Positions 51,324-60,586 of a stretch of DNA of 64,000 nucleotides are shown piece by piece. The notes below the pieces were generated by a model that saw only the letters and a program-made list of their open reading frames with translations, was not told the DNA's origin and did not search any database. Both the position numbers and the translations under genes were made by a program. Source of the stretch: JACVRM01 sp963817375 (GTDB lineage: Bacteria; Actinomycetota; Thermoleophilia; Gaiellales; Gaiellaceae). The DNA is taken from assembly GCA_963817375.1 (NCBI GenBank), contig CAWFOB010000001.1:372001-436000 (forward strand). The letters are read 5' to 3'. Position 1 is the stretch's first letter, and every line of letters begins with the position of its first letter.

Positions 51324-52049
51324 TCACCTGACGGCCTCGGCGACCTCCCGGGCCTGGTCCAGGGTGAGATCGCCCTCGAGGCGGTACGTCACGCCACCCC
51401 GCTCCCAGAGCAGGACGCGGCCCGCGAGGCGGGCCGGCTCGAAGCCGAAATGGCCCGTCGCGTCGGCGAACTCGACGTAGTGCGCGCCCTCGAGCCAGAG
51501 CGCCGGCCGGCCGTTCACGCTCGTCTCGGTCACGACGTTCGTCTGGGAGATCGTCTTCTGGATGTACGGCCGGTAGTCGCCCGGTAGCTCCGAGAGGATC
51601 ATTCGCGCCCGCCGCTTCGTCCCGTAGACGAACGACACGACGCCTCCGCGCGGCGGCTCGTGGACGTAGACCGTGTAGCGGCCGAGAGCGTCGGGCGGCA
51701 CCACGATGCGGAACGGCGTGCGGTCCTCCGCGTCGCGCAGCGACATGGTCGTGCCAAGGTCGGGGGTGCCGACCACCCTGCGCTCCGGCAGCGTGTGCAC
51801 GAACTGGAACTTGACGCCACCGATGCCGAGCCAACCCTCGATCGCGGTGCGCGCCGACGGGACCGCCAGCACACCGGCCAGCGCGACGACGAGGACGACG
51901 AGCGCGGCCACCAGCCAGCGGCGGCGGGGGGAGCGGCGCGGCCGCTCGAGCTCCGCGCGCACGGCCTGCGCGAGGTGGTCCGGTGTCGCAGGAAACTCGA
52001 GCTCCGCAGCCAGCGCGCGGAGCTGGAGTTCGAGCTCGGCGCTGCTCAT
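51324..52049 (-). CDS. Anti-sigma-factor-like single-pass membrane protein
   Basis: 241 residues: ~45 cytosolic residues rich in Leu/Arg, one transmembrane helix (WLVAALVVLVVALAGVLAV), and an extracytoplasmic sensor-like domain with beta strands (GGVVSFVYGTKRRARMIL). It follows the ECF sigma gene with a 4-base overlap, the usual anti-sigma arrangement. No zinc-binding HxxxCxxC motif is seen in the cytosolic part, so it is not a ZAS anti-sigma. It probably holds the ECF factor at the membrane until a signal arrives. Confidence 0.7.
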   Translation of the reverse strand: MSSAELELQLRALAAELEFPATPDHLAQAVRAELERPRRSPRRRWLVAALVVLVVALAGVLAVPSARTAIEGWLGIGGVKFQFVHTLPERRVVGTPDLGTTMSLRDAEDRTPFRIVVPPDALGRYTVYVHEPPRGGVVSFVYGTKRRARMILSELPGDYRPYIQKTISQTNVVTETSVNGRPALWLEGAHYVEFADATGHFGFEPARLAGRVLLWERGGVTYRLEGDLTLDQAREVAEAVR

Positions 52050-52606
52050 GCCGCCACCTCCCCCAGGTGTGCGCGCAGCCGCTCGAGCGCGCGCGAGAGC
52101 CGCGATTTCACGGTTCCGCGGGCGATCCCGAGCGCGGCGGCCGTCTCCTCCTCGGACAGCTCGAGGAAGTAGCGGCAGCTGATCACGAGCCGGTCGTCGT
52201 CACGCAGCGCCTCGACGGCGTCGAGCAGGCGGCGGCGCTGCTCCGCTGCCATGAGCGTCGCCTCGGGGGACGGGGCCGCGCCCCCCGAGGGACCTTCGAC
52301 GGCCGCCCGCAGGGCGAGGCGCTCTCGCCGGCCGGCGGACCGGCGGCGGTTGCGCGCCTCGTTGCCGACGATCTCGAGGATCCAGGGCCGGAACGGCGCA
52401 CCGGCGCGGAAACGGCCGAGCGCGCGGTAGGCCTTCACGAACCCGTCCTGGGCGGCCTCCTCGGCGTCGCCAGCCGAGCCGGCGAGGACGTAGGCGATCC
52501 GGAATGCGATTCCCTGGTAGCGGGTCACGAGCTCTTCGTAGGCAGCGGCGTCGCCGCGCTGTGCGCGCGCGACGAGATCCGCGTCGTCCAGTGGCCGGCC
52601 CACCAC
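52046..52606 (-). CDS. ECF-family RNA polymerase sigma factor
   Basis: 186 residues. Sigma-2 domain DADLVARAQRGDAAAYEELVTRY, helix with AEEAAQDGFVKAYRALGRF and FRPWILEIVGNEARNRRR; sigma-4 domain EALRDDDRLVISCRYFLELSEEETAAALGIARGTVKSRLSRALERL. GTG 52606 is the first of two adjacent GTGs. Target genes are unknown. Upstream, GCCGGT-GTAGA-ACCGGC is a small inverted repeat. Confidence 0.9.
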   Translation of the reverse strand: MVGRPLDDADLVARAQRGDAAAYEELVTRYQGIAFRIAYVLAGSAGDAEEAAQDGFVKAYRALGRFRAGAPFRPWILEIVGNEARNRRRSAGRRERLALRAAVEGPSGGAAPSPEATLMAAEQRRRLLDAVEALRDDDRLVISCRYFLELSEEETAAALGIARGTVKSRLSRALERLRAHLGEVAA

Positions 52607-52640
52607 TGCCGGTTCTACACCGGCGGCGGGGTGGCGGTTC

Positions 52641-52674
52641 CGGGCGGCGGCCGGAGCGGGCCGGCCGCCGCCCG
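52641..52674 (-). terminator. Hairpin terminator after the collagen-like protein gene
   Basis: Perfect 14-bp inverted repeat CGGGCGGCGGCCGG / CCGGCCGCCGCCCG with loop AGCGGG, starting 22 bases beyond the stop of the preceding minus-strand gene. GC-only stem without T-run. Confidence 0.55.
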
Positions 52675-52696
52675 AGGCAACGGGCTACGGCTAGGG

Positions 52697-53713
52697 CTAG
52701 AACGTCATGACGTTGGCCGCGCCCGGCGTAGCCGTGGTGGTGAACGCCCAGTCGGCGGCCGCGTCGTCGGTGTCCTGGCCGTTCGGGTTGCGGATCAGCG
52801 ATCCCTCCACGGTGTTCGAGTCGGCGACCGTCGCCGGCAGCACCGTGCCCTCGACGAGGCTGTACGTCGTCCCGTCGATGGTGGCGACCGTGATCGCGCC
52901 CTCGTAGGAGAGGGCATCGAGCAGCGTGTGCGTCGTGAGATTCACGAGCGCGACGCCGTCAGGCGCGCCGTTCTGGAGCTCGACGTCGACGACGAGGTAC
53001 GCGCCGGCGGCGAGCGTCCCGCTCAGCGCCTTGCGGCTGTACTCGGTGCCGTCGCCGCCGTTGACCGGCGACACGGCGATGCCCGTGAGATCGGCGGCCG
53101 CGTCGCCGGCGTTGTAGATCTCGACGAACCCGTCGTGGTCGGCGCCGGCCTGGTCGTAGTCGACCTCGTTGATGACGAGCTTCGGCGTGCCGTCCGGCGG
53201 GGGCGGCGGCGGGGGCGGCGGTGGCTCCTCGTCGCTCGCGATGCACTCCAGCGTGATGTCGTCGGCGCCGTTCACGTCGACGAGCACCTCGCCGTCCGCG
53301 CCGGCGGTGGTGGTGCAGCCGACGCCGTTCAGGTCGCCGATCTCCTCGATCGCGCCGCCCGGGTCGCCCTTCGGGCCCTGCGGGCCGGCAGGGCCGGACG
53401 GCCCGTCGGCTCCCTTCGCGCCGGGCGGGCCGGCCGTGCCTGCGGGTCCAGCGGCGCCGGCCGGACCGGGCGCGCCCGCCACGCCTGCCGGCCCGGGGTC
53501 GCCCTTCGGCCCGGTCGTGTTCCACGTGATCGGCAGCTCGTTCTTGCGGCACTTGCCGGAGACGGCAACGACTCGCAGCGAGCCGAGCACCTTCGTCCTG
53601 CAGGCGTTGATCGTGGTCGGCGTGTCGCCGGCGGCGAACGCGAGCCCTGCTGTCAGGGCCACGCAGAGCGCGAGCACCGCAGCGAGCGGCGCAGCGCGTG
53701 TGGATCCTCCCAT
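52697..53713 (-). CDS. Secreted protein with collagen-like repeats and a lamin-tail domain
   Basis: 338 residues. Signal peptide ~1-28 (AAVLALCVALTAGLAFAAG), a short N-domain with Cys pair (Cys38, Cys55), then ~17 Gly-X-Y triplets from ~68 to 119 (GPKGDPGPAG... GPQGPKGDPGG). A DxEC strand (ITLECIASDEE) and a run of ten prolines (164-173) follow. The C-terminal ~160 residues form a lamin-tail domain (KLVINEVDYDQAGADHDGFVEIYNAG). Likely extracellular trimer-forming stalk with a globular head; ligand unknown. Confidence 0.78.
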   Translation of the reverse strand: MGGSTRAAPLAAVLALCVALTAGLAFAAGDTPTTINACRTKVLGSLRVVAVSGKCRKNELPITWNTTGPKGDPGPAGVAGAPGPAGAAGPAGTAGPPGAKGADGPSGPAGPQGPKGDPGGAIEEIGDLNGVGCTTTAGADGEVLVDVNGADDITLECIASDEEPPPPPPPPPPDGTPKLVINEVDYDQAGADHDGFVEIYNAGDAAADLTGIAVSPVNGGDGTEYSRKALSGTLAAGAYLVVDVELQNGAPDGVALVNLTTHTLLDALSYEGAITVATIDGTTYSLVEGTVLPATVADSNTVEGSLIRNPNGQDTDDAAADWAFTTTATPGAANVMTF

Positions 53714-53840
53714 CCGTTCCTCCTCTTCGGTGACCCTGCTCGGGGTACCGGCAGGCGAGCGGAGGCGCGAGGTGGCCGGAACGGACAGGTGCGGCGTACG
53801 GCCGCATCACTCCGTGAGGGCGCGCAGAAGGTGTGACGCT

Positions 53841-55064
53841 TCAGGCCGCGACGCGGTACAGCTCGCCGCGGTCGTAGTTCGTCGCCCAGACGGCGGTGTC
53901 GCCGACGGCAACGCCGGTGAAGCCGACCGGCGACGCCGTCGGGAACGGCGCCGTGCCCGTGACTGCCCGCGTCGCCGGGTCGATCCGGACGAGCGCGGAA
54001 TCCGTGACCGCCCACACGGCGCCGCGGCCCGCGGCGACGCCGAAGAGGCGGCCGTCCGCGATGGGGACGGTGGCCGTGACCGCCGCGGAGGCGGCGTCGG
54101 TGCGCGTGATGCAGTTCTGGTTCGGATGGGTGACCCACACTGCCCCGTCGGCGGCGGCGACCCACCAGGCGGCCAGGAAGCTGCGCGTGGAGGCCGCGCT
54201 CGGCGTGACGTCGCCGTGGGCGAGCTCGCCGCCGCCGGAATCGAGATGGAGAAGCGTCTGCGGCTGGTTCGCGACCAGCCAGACCGTGGAGCCGTCCCCG
54301 GCCGCGCCGGTGAGCGGCGCACCGGCCTGCTTGGAGACGCCCGCGTTGGTGGCGGGGTCGATCCGCGTCGCCACCGGCTGGAGGAAGTGCGCGAGCCAGA
54401 CGGCGTCGCTCGTCACCGTGATCTGCGCCGGCCGGGCGGCGACCGGAATCGTCGCGATCACCGTGTTCGTGGCGGGGTCGATGCGCGTGACGGTGGCGTG
54501 CTCGTCGCTCGCGACCCACACCGAGCCGTGCCCGAAGGCGGCCGAGTCGTAGAAGTCCCCGGGCAGGCCGCCGGCCGAGTACTTGATGGTGGCGATGACG
54601 GTGTTCGTCGTCGCATCGACGCGGGAGAGCGTGCCGTCGACGGTGTTGGGCACCCAGACTGAGCCTGCCCCGACGGCGGGGGCGCCCGCGCCGCGCCCGA
54701 CCTTGACGGTCGCCGCGAGGGGGACGGTCGGCGGCACGGGCACCGGCTCGGAGACACGCACGTGGACGGTCGTGACACGGCTTGTCTTGCCGGTGAGGCC
54801 GACGGCCTGCACGCGGAGCACGTGGGCGCCGACGGCGAGCCGCTGCGAGTAGCGGGCCGCGCAGGCGTGGAGCTTGGGCGCGTCGAAGGCGCAGCGGAAG
54901 CGAACGGCGCGCGCGGCGGAGAAGCGATAGGCCGGGTGCGTGGAAGTGGTCACCCGCGGCCCGGAAACGGTAGGCGCCGCGGGCGCGGCCGGTCCGCGCG
55001 CGGCGGCGGCCGGCACGAGCAGCGCGGCCAGGGCCGCGACGAGCATGACGCGTTGCCGTCCCAT
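53841..55064 (-). CDS. Secreted beta-propeller (YVTN-like) protein
   Basis: 407 residues. Signal peptide 1-22 (VMLVAALAALLVPAAAARG), an Ig-like stretch (RVTTVHVRVSEPVPVPPTV), and repeated blades of the form VDATTNTVIATI, RIDPATNTVIATIPV, VWVTHPNQNCITRTD, LVRIDPATRAVTG. Each blade also has (S/A)VW motifs, like YVTN/NHL propellers that scaffold or bind surface ligands. No catalytic site. Precise role unknown. Confidence 0.72.
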   Translation of the reverse strand: MGRQRVMLVAALAALLVPAAAARGPAAPAAPTVSGPRVTTSTHPAYRFSAARAVRFRCAFDAPKLHACAARYSQRLAVGAHVLRVQAVGLTGKTSRVTTVHVRVSEPVPVPPTVPLAATVKVGRGAGAPAVGAGSVWVPNTVDGTLSRVDATTNTVIATIKYSAGGLPGDFYDSAAFGHGSVWVASDEHATVTRIDPATNTVIATIPVAARPAQITVTSDAVWLAHFLQPVATRIDPATNAGVSKQAGAPLTGAAGDGSTVWLVANQPQTLLHLDSGGGELAHGDVTPSAASTRSFLAAWWVAAADGAVWVTHPNQNCITRTDAASAAVTATVPIADGRLFGVAAGRGAVWAVTDSALVRIDPATRAVTGTAPFPTASPVGFTGVAVGDTAVWATNYDRGELYRVAA

Positions 55065-55214
55065 ACCGGTTCAGACGACCCGCGGACGGGCGTTGCCACT
55101 GATTCGCCGAACTTCGAATCGGCGCGAGCCCGCGGCGGCCGAGCACTCCGCCGATGAGCTTCAGCGCGTACGTGCCGCCAATGGCGTGCCGGTGTTCCGG
55201 CGGCGGCAGCGCGC

Positions 55215-56375
55215 CTAGCTCGTCGTGATGGCCACGTAGGCGCGCTGCCCGCCGTGGTCGCCGCCGACGAACGGCTCGTGCGCGAGGCTGTCGGCGTTGC
55301 TGTAGGTGTGCGAGTAGTAGGGACAGGCCGGGAGATGGACGACGACCTGGTCGCGCGTCTGCCCGAGCTCGGACTCGCCGCCGGGCAGGAGGCGGTTGTC
55401 GTCGACGACGACGATGCTTCCACGTGACCCTTCGCGGCAGCGGAGCATGAAGTCGATGCCGATGGACTTCTTCACGGCGCTGTCCACGACCACGTCCAGT
55501 TGCGCCACCTTCACGGACCCGCTCGTTCGCAGCTCGGCGCCCGTGACCTCGAGGTCGACGATCGAACCGCGCGTGTGGCTCGGATCCTGCTTGGTTGCCC
55601 CTTCGTAGTAGCTGAGCACGGGTCTGAACATGTCCACGCCGTTGCCGCCCTTGAGCGTCCAGCGATCGAGCGCCCGCCGGCCGGTCGGGGCCAGGATCCG
55701 GCCGGGGTGGAATCCCGCAAAGTTGAACCTGGCAGTGCGCAGGCACGACTGGACGGCGTCCAGTGCGGCCGGGGTGCGGAACCGCTTGCACTTCGGCGTG
55801 GGGTTCGACGCCTTGTACGTGTAGGTGTACGAGGGCCCGTCCTGGAGGCCGACGGTGATCACCAGCGTCGACCCCGTGGAGGCCGAGGCCGGGGCGAGCA
55901 GGGTCTCGCTCCTCGACTGCTGATCCGTGGGCTTCACGACCGCCTCGGCACAGAAGCCCAGCGCCACCGGCTGGGCCAGGCCGCCCTTGAAGCCGAAGCC
56001 GCTTCTTGCTCCCATCGCCGGACAGATGCGGTTTCCGGGACGCCCTGTTCGCTCCTCGGCACCGAGCGTCATCGTCAGCGGCGCTCCGGCCGTGGTGACG
56101 GTTTGCGGGACCATCCACTGGTAGGTGGTGAGCCACTGGCCCGGCATGTCCCACCGGGCGTTGCCGTCGTTGATCGTCCAGTTGGTGATCGCGGCGCGAT
56201 CCACACAGGCACGCCCGAGCGGCTTGGCCGACGATCCGCACGACGCCGCCGTCGGCGCTACGAGGGTGAAGGTCGGCCCGGCGGCAACCCGCTGCGGCCC
56301 GGCCGGTTCCCCTGACGCGGCCGCCGCCGTCGCAAGGGCAGCGGTCAACGCCGCGAGGGGACCCCACCGCCGCAT
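55215..56375 (-). CDS. Secreted hypothetical protein
   Basis: 386 residues with an N-terminal signal peptide (PLAALTAALATAAAASG). Six or more Cys residues (SCGSS, RACVDRA, RICPAMG, GFCAEAV, PKCKRF, SCLRTA, MLRCREG, LPACPYYSHTY) suggest disulfides. Phrases such as LDRWTLKGGNGVDMFRPVLSYY and FTLVAPTAASCGS do not match a family I recognise. It lies between the beta-propeller gene and dnaE on the same strand; a short hairpin (CGCCGA...TCGGCG, 55105-55124) lies downstream of it. Function unknown. Confidence 0.6.
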   Translation of the reverse strand: MRRWGPLAALTAALATAAAASGEPAGPQRVAAGPTFTLVAPTAASCGSSAKPLGRACVDRAAITNWTINDGNARWDMPGQWLTTYQWMVPQTVTTAGAPLTMTLGAEERTGRPGNRICPAMGARSGFGFKGGLAQPVALGFCAEAVVKPTDQQSRSETLLAPASASTGSTLVITVGLQDGPSYTYTYKASNPTPKCKRFRTPAALDAVQSCLRTARFNFAGFHPGRILAPTGRRALDRWTLKGGNGVDMFRPVLSYYEGATKQDPSHTRGSIVDLEVTGAELRTSGSVKVAQLDVVVDSAVKKSIGIDFMLRCREGSRGSIVVVDDNRLLPGGESELGQTRDQVVVHLPACPYYSHTYSNADSLAHEPFVGGDHGGQRAYVAITTS

Positions 56376-56414
56376 GCAACGGTTCTAACAGGCTGTTCGG
56401 GGAGTTACAAGCGG

Positions 56415-59400
56415 CTAGGTGACGGCGGCCTCGCCGAGCAAGGCCTTGGCCTCGGCGAAGAAGTCGGGCACCGGTGAGACCCGGTACTCCGGCCCGAACG
56501 TGAACGTCTTCGGCCCTGCGGACGTATCGAGCGCCAGGTAGACGGGCGCCTCGCCGGGGAAGTCCTTGACGAGCACCGCGAGCTCGCGGATCAGCCCCGC
56601 CCTGGCGCTGCGCGCGTCGACCTTGAGCCGCACCTCGCGCCGCTCGGGCACCGCCTCGAAGGCGGTCACCTCCATCGCGAGCACCTTGGTCTCCCCCGCC
56701 TGCTTGTGGTCGACGCGTCCCTTGACGACCACGATCCCATCCTGTTCGAGGAGGTCGCGGCACTGCGCGTACACCGAGTTGAACACGACGACCTCGGCGC
56801 CGCCGGTGACGTCCTCGAGCTGGAGGAAGACCATCGGCTCGCCCTTCTTCGTGGTCAGCTGCTTGACCCCGGCGATCAGCCCGCCCACGGTGACGACCTC
56901 GCCGTCACGCCGCCGCTCGACGTCGGTGAGCCGGCAGTCGGTCTTGCGCCGCAGCTGCTCGGCGATGCCCTGGAGCGGGTGCTCGGAGACGTAGAGGCCG
57001 AGGCTCTCCTTCTCCATCGCGAGCAGCTCGCGCTTGTCGTGCTCGCCTGGCTGGATGACCGGGTGGTGCTTCGGCGCCTGCTCCTCCTCGCCGCCCAGGT
57101 CGAAGATCGAGCCCTGGCCGGACAGCTGGTCGGCGTGGTGGCGGCCGCCCCACGCGAGCGCCGCCTCGAGCAGCTCGAGCATGCCCTTGCGGGGCGAGCC
57201 GGTCGAGTCGAGCGCACCGCACTTGACCAGCGACTCGAGTGCGCGCTTGTTGACGATCGCCGGGTCGACGCGCTCGGTGAACTCCCAGAGCGACGCGAAC
57301 CCGCCGCCCTCCTCGCGCGCGGCGATGATCGCCCGCGCGGCCGAGTCGCCGACGTTCTTGACGGCGTTCAGGCCGAAGCGGATGTGCCCCTCGACGACGG
57401 CGAAGTCGCACTGCGACTCGTTGACGTCCGGCGGCAGCACCTCGATGCCCATCTCCCGGCACGCGTTGACGTAGAACGGCACACGGTCCTTCGTGTTCAT
57501 GACCGAGGAGATCAGCGCCGCCATGTACTCCCGGGCGTGGTTCGCCTTCAGCCACGCCGTCCGGTACGAGATCAGCGCGTAGCAGGCCGCGTGGGCCTTG
57601 TTGAAGGAGTAGTCCTGGGACGACTCCATGTCCTTCCAGAGCTGCTGGGCGACGCCGGGCGTCGTGCCGGTCTGGGCGCAGCCCTCCAGGAACTTGTCCT
57701 TGAGCGACGCCATCAGCTCGTGGATCTTCTTGCCGATCGCCTTGCGCAGCGTCTCCGCCTCGGCCGGTGAGAAGCCTGCCAGCTGCTTGGCGATCTGCAT
57801 GTACTGCTCCTGGTAGATGCAGATCCCGTACGAGTCGCCGGTGATCGCCTTCAGCCGCTCGTCACTGTAGGTGACCGGCGCCTGGCCGTTCTTGCGCTTC
57901 GCGTACTCCGGGATGTACTGCATCGGCCCCGGCCGGTAGAGGGCGACGAGCGCGATCAGGTCCTCGAACTCGGTCGGCTTGACCTGGCGCAGCGCCTCGC
58001 GCATCCCCGACGACTCGAACTGGAACACGCCGACCGCGTCGCCGTCGGCGAGCATGCGGTAGGTCAGCGCGTCGTCGAGCGGGATGTGCTCGATGTCGAG
58101 GCCGCCTCCGATCAGCTCGACGGCCGCGTCGATGACGTCGAGGTTGCGCAGGCCGAGGAAGTCCATCTTCAGCAGGCCGAGCTCGACGACGTCACCCATC
58201 TGCATCTGCGTGACGACGTCCTGGTCCGCGCCCTTCTGCTGGAGCGGCACGACCTCGGTGAGCGGCTGGGCGCCGATGACGACGCCGGCCGCATGGATCG
58301 AGTCCTGGCGGACGAGCCCCTCGAGCGGCTTCGCGAGGTCGACGATCTCCTTCGTCTGCGGGTCGGCGTCGTACGACTGGCGCAGCTCGGCGCCCGGCTT
58401 GAGGCACTCGTCGAGCGTCTGCCCCGGGCCCTCCGGGATGAGCTTCGCGATCTTGTCGACGACGCCGTAGGGCACCTCGAGCACGCGGCCGGCGTCGCGC
58501 ACGGCGGCGCGCGCGGCCATCGTCCCGAAGGTGATGATCTGCGCGACGCGGTCGCGGCCGTACTTCTCGGACACGTAGTTGATGACCCGGTCGCGGCCGG
58601 CCACGGAGAAGTCGATGTCCATGTCCGGCAGGTCCTTGCGGGCCGGGTTGAGGAAGCGCTCGAAGAGGAGCCCGTAGCGCATCGGGTCGACGTCGGTGAT
58701 GTCGAGCGCGTAGGCGGCGAGCGAGCCGGCCGCCGAGCCGCGGCCGGGGCCGACCGAGATCCCGTTGCCCTTGGCGAAGTGGATGAAGTCCCAGACGATG
58801 AGGAAGTAGTCCGCGAACCCCATCTCCTTGATCGTCTTGAGCTCGAACTGGAGGCGCTCCATGAGCTCGGGCGTCACGCGGTCGTAGCGACGCTCGAGCC
58901 CTTGCTCGCAGAGCTCGACGAGGTAGTCGAAGGCGTCGCGGCCTTCCGGCGTCGGGAACGTCGGCAGCAGCACCCGACCGAGCTCCATGGTCACGTTGCA
59001 CCGCTCGGCGACCTCGAGCGTTCGCCGCATCGCGTCCGCGTGGCCGGGGAAGTCGAGCGCCATCTCCGCCGGCGACTTGAAGAAGAACTCGTCCGTGTCG
59101 AACTTCCAGTGGTTCGGGTTGCGCAGTGAGTCGCCGGACTGGATGCAGAGCAGCGCCTCGTGGGCGCGCGCGTCCTCGGCAAGCAGGTAATGGACGTCGC
59201 CGGTGGCGACGAGCGGCAGCCCACGCTGCTCGGCGAGCCCGGCGAGGAGCGGGTTGATGCGCCCCTGGATTTCCAGGCCGGCGTTCTGCATCTCCACGTA
59301 GACGTCGCCCGTGCCGAAGATCTGCGTCAGCCGGTCGAGCTCGGCCTCGGCATCTGATGGCCGGCCCTCCTCGAGCGCCTTGCAGACCCGTCCCGAGAGG

Positions 59401-59810
59401 CAGCCGGAGAGCGCGATCAGGCCATCGGCGTGGCCCTCGAGCAGCTCCCAGTCGACGCGTGGCTTGTAGTAGTAGCCCTCCAGGTAGCCGCGCGACGAGA
59501 GCTTGATGAGGTTCGCGTAGCCCTCGTTCGTCTCGGCCAGCAGCGTCAGGTGCGCGTAGCCCTTGGCCTGGGCGCGGCGGTCGTCGGCGACGTAGACCTC
59601 GCAGCCGATGACCGGCTTGACGCCCTGCTTGCCGGCCTCGCGATAGAGCTCTACGGCACCGGCGAGCGACCCGTGGTCCGTCAGGGCGACCGCCGGCATG
59701 TCGAGCTCCGCGGCCCGTGCGGCGAGTGCCGGGATGCGGCAGGCGCCGTCCAGGATGGAGTACTCCGAGTGGACGTGCAGGTGGACGAACGGGGTGGCGG
59801 CGTCGGACAC
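56415..59810 (-). CDS. dnaE: DNA polymerase III alpha subunit
   Basis: 1131 residues. N-terminal PHP domain (FVHLHVHSEYSILDGACRIP, with metal His), catalytic Asp pair in LPDMDIDF near residues 393-399 (motif of the beta-NT fold), fingers (GRDRVINYVSEKYGRDRVAQ). Further conserved phrases are VPFYVNACREMGIEVLPPDV and the C-terminal OB domain (VTVGGLIAGVKQLTTKKGEP). The PHP His/Asp set appears intact and may proofread; no separate exonuclease lies nearby. GTG 59810; TAAAGT is 9 bases upstream. The replicative polymerase. Confidence 0.96.
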   Translation of the reverse strand: MSDAATPFVHLHVHSEYSILDGACRIPALAARAAELDMPAVALTDHGSLAGAVELYREAGKQGVKPVIGCEVYVADDRRAQAKGYAHLTLLAETNEGYANLIKLSSRGYLEGYYYKPRVDWELLEGHADGLIALSGCLSGRVCKALEEGRPSDAEAELDRLTQIFGTGDVYVEMQNAGLEIQGRINPLLAGLAEQRGLPLVATGDVHYLLAEDARAHEALLCIQSGDSLRNPNHWKFDTDEFFFKSPAEMALDFPGHADAMRRTLEVAERCNVTMELGRVLLPTFPTPEGRDAFDYLVELCEQGLERRYDRVTPELMERLQFELKTIKEMGFADYFLIVWDFIHFAKGNGISVGPGRGSAAGSLAAYALDITDVDPMRYGLLFERFLNPARKDLPDMDIDFSVAGRDRVINYVSEKYGRDRVAQIITFGTMAARAAVRDAGRVLEVPYGVVDKIAKLIPEGPGQTLDECLKPGAELRQSYDADPQTKEIVDLAKPLEGLVRQDSIHAAGVVIGAQPLTEVVPLQQKGADQDVVTQMQMGDVVELGLLKMDFLGLRNLDVIDAAVELIGGGLDIEHIPLDDALTYRMLADGDAVGVFQFESSGMREALRQVKPTEFEDLIALVALYRPGPMQYIPEYAKRKNGQAPVTYSDERLKAITGDSYGICIYQEQYMQIAKQLAGFSPAEAETLRKAIGKKIHELMASLKDKFLEGCAQTGTTPGVAQQLWKDMESSQDYSFNKAHAACYALISYRTAWLKANHAREYMAALISSVMNTKDRVPFYVNACREMGIEVLPPDVNESQCDFAVVEGHIRFGLNAVKNVGDSAARAIIAAREEGGGFASLWEFTERVDPAIVNKRALESLVKCGALDSTGSPRKGMLELLEAALAWGGRHHADQLSGQGSIFDLGGEEEQAPKHHPVIQPGEHDKRELLAMEKESLGLYVSEHPLQGIAEQLRRKTDCRLTDVERRRDGEVVTVGGLIAGVKQLTTKKGEPMVFLQLEDVTGGAEVVVFNSVYAQCRDLLEQDGIVVVKGRVDHKQAGETKVLAMEVTAFEAVPERREVRLKVDARSARAGLIRELAVLVKDFPGEAPVYLALDTSAGPKTFTFGPEYRVSPVPDFFAEAKALLGEAAVT

Positions 59811-59833
59811 GGGACGCCGACTTTAGCGGCGGG

Positions 59834-60130
59834 CTAGGACGCCTCTTTGCCCGCCAGAAGCGGAGCCAGATCTGCCTTCCAGCGGCTGTCCGGCATCGCC
59901 CGCTTGAAGCACTGCTCCAGGACGTCGCGGGGCGTCGAGCCCTCGGCGTGGGCGAGCAGGCAGACGACCGCCACGAGCAGGTCGTCGAGGAACGCCTCGT
60001 CGGCGCGGGCGAGCTCGCGGGCATGCTCGAACGCGACGATCATGCGCTCCGCCTCGTGCTGGCGCCGCCCGCGGCGGAGCTGGCCCGCCAGGGCTGTCAG
60101 GTCGAGCTCGTTCCAGTCGACGCGCCGCAT
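59834..60130 (-). CDS. Small hypothetical protein upstream of dnaE
   Basis: 98 residues from ATG 60130: MRRVDWNELDLTALAGQLRR, HARELARADEAFLDDLLVAV, then STPRDVLEQCFKRAMPDS. Helical; no motif recognised. A 14-base element TGTTGCCGATACAG lies 5 bases before its ATG and is repeated exactly 5 bases before the ATG of the gene at 63438, implying shared expression control. Between it and the divergent PPOX gene are 65 bases. Confidence 0.6.
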   Translation of the reverse strand: MRRVDWNELDLTALAGQLRRGRRQHEAERMIVAFEHARELARADEAFLDDLLVAVVCLLAHAEGSTPRDVLEQCFKRAMPDSRWKADLAPLLAGKEAS

Positions 60131-60135
60131 GTGGC

Positions 60136-60149
60136 CTGTATCGGCAACA
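60136..60149 (-). promoter_or_regulatory. Shared upstream element TGTTGCCGATACAG (copy 1)
   Basis: 14 exact bases, 5 bases before ATG 60130 on the minus strand, identical to 63929-63942. Contains a GATACA -10-like hexamer. Confidence 0.5.
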
Positions 60150-60195
60150 TGGCGGCAGGATTGAGCGCAGCCGGTACAACTGGGGCGACCGTCTG

Positions 60196-60579
60196 ATGGC
60201 TCCGCTGACCGACAGAGCGCTGAGGCTCCTGCGCGAGCCGAGCTTCGGCTTCCTCGCCGTGGACGACGACGGCCCGCACGTATCACCCCTGTGGGTCGAC
60301 ACCGACGGCACGTACGTGCTCGTGAACACGGCGGTCGGGCGGGTCAAGGAGCGCGCGATGCCCGAGGGGGCGCGTGTGGCGCTGTCGGTCTCGCCGCCGG
60401 GGAACCCGTACGAGCACGTCGACATCCGCGGCCGCGTCGCCCGCCGGCTCGAGGGCGATGAGGCAGACGAGCACATCCGCGCGCTCGGCCGCAAGTACCA
60501 CGGCTCCGATTACGCCTTCACGATCCGGGACGGCGAGCGGCGCGTGAAGGTCTGGATCGAGCCGACCGTCGTCGCGTGA
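60196..60579 (+). CDS. PPOX-class F420-dependent-type oxidoreductase
   Basis: 127 residues of the split-barrel flavin/deazaflavin family: DRALRLLREPSFGFLAVDDD, PHVSPLWVDTDGTYVLVNTA, RVALSVSPPGNPYEHVDIRGRV, FTIRDGERRVKVWIEP. Tail ending in a strand and no dimer-swap extension points to the F420-binding (FDOR-B) branch, but FMN use is not excluded. Small-molecule reductase of unknown substrate. ATG 60196 has a GTACAACT box about 23 bases upstream. Confidence 0.8.
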   Translation: MAPLTDRALRLLREPSFGFLAVDDDGPHVSPLWVDTDGTYVLVNTAVGRVKERAMPEGARVALSVSPPGNPYEHVDIRGRVARRLEGDEADEHIRALGRKYHGSDYAFTIRDGERRVKVWIEPTVVA

Positions 60580-60586
60580 CCGAGCC

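Noticed and set aside
53329..53568. G/C-rich repeat block as a tandem repeat or CRISPR
   Set aside because: It is the coding sequence of the Gly-X-Y repeats.
53653..56763. 1036-residue minus-strand frame overlapping three secreted-protein genes and dnaE
   Set aside because: Arg/Pro-rich, no motif, and it cuts across several well-supported genes in another frame.
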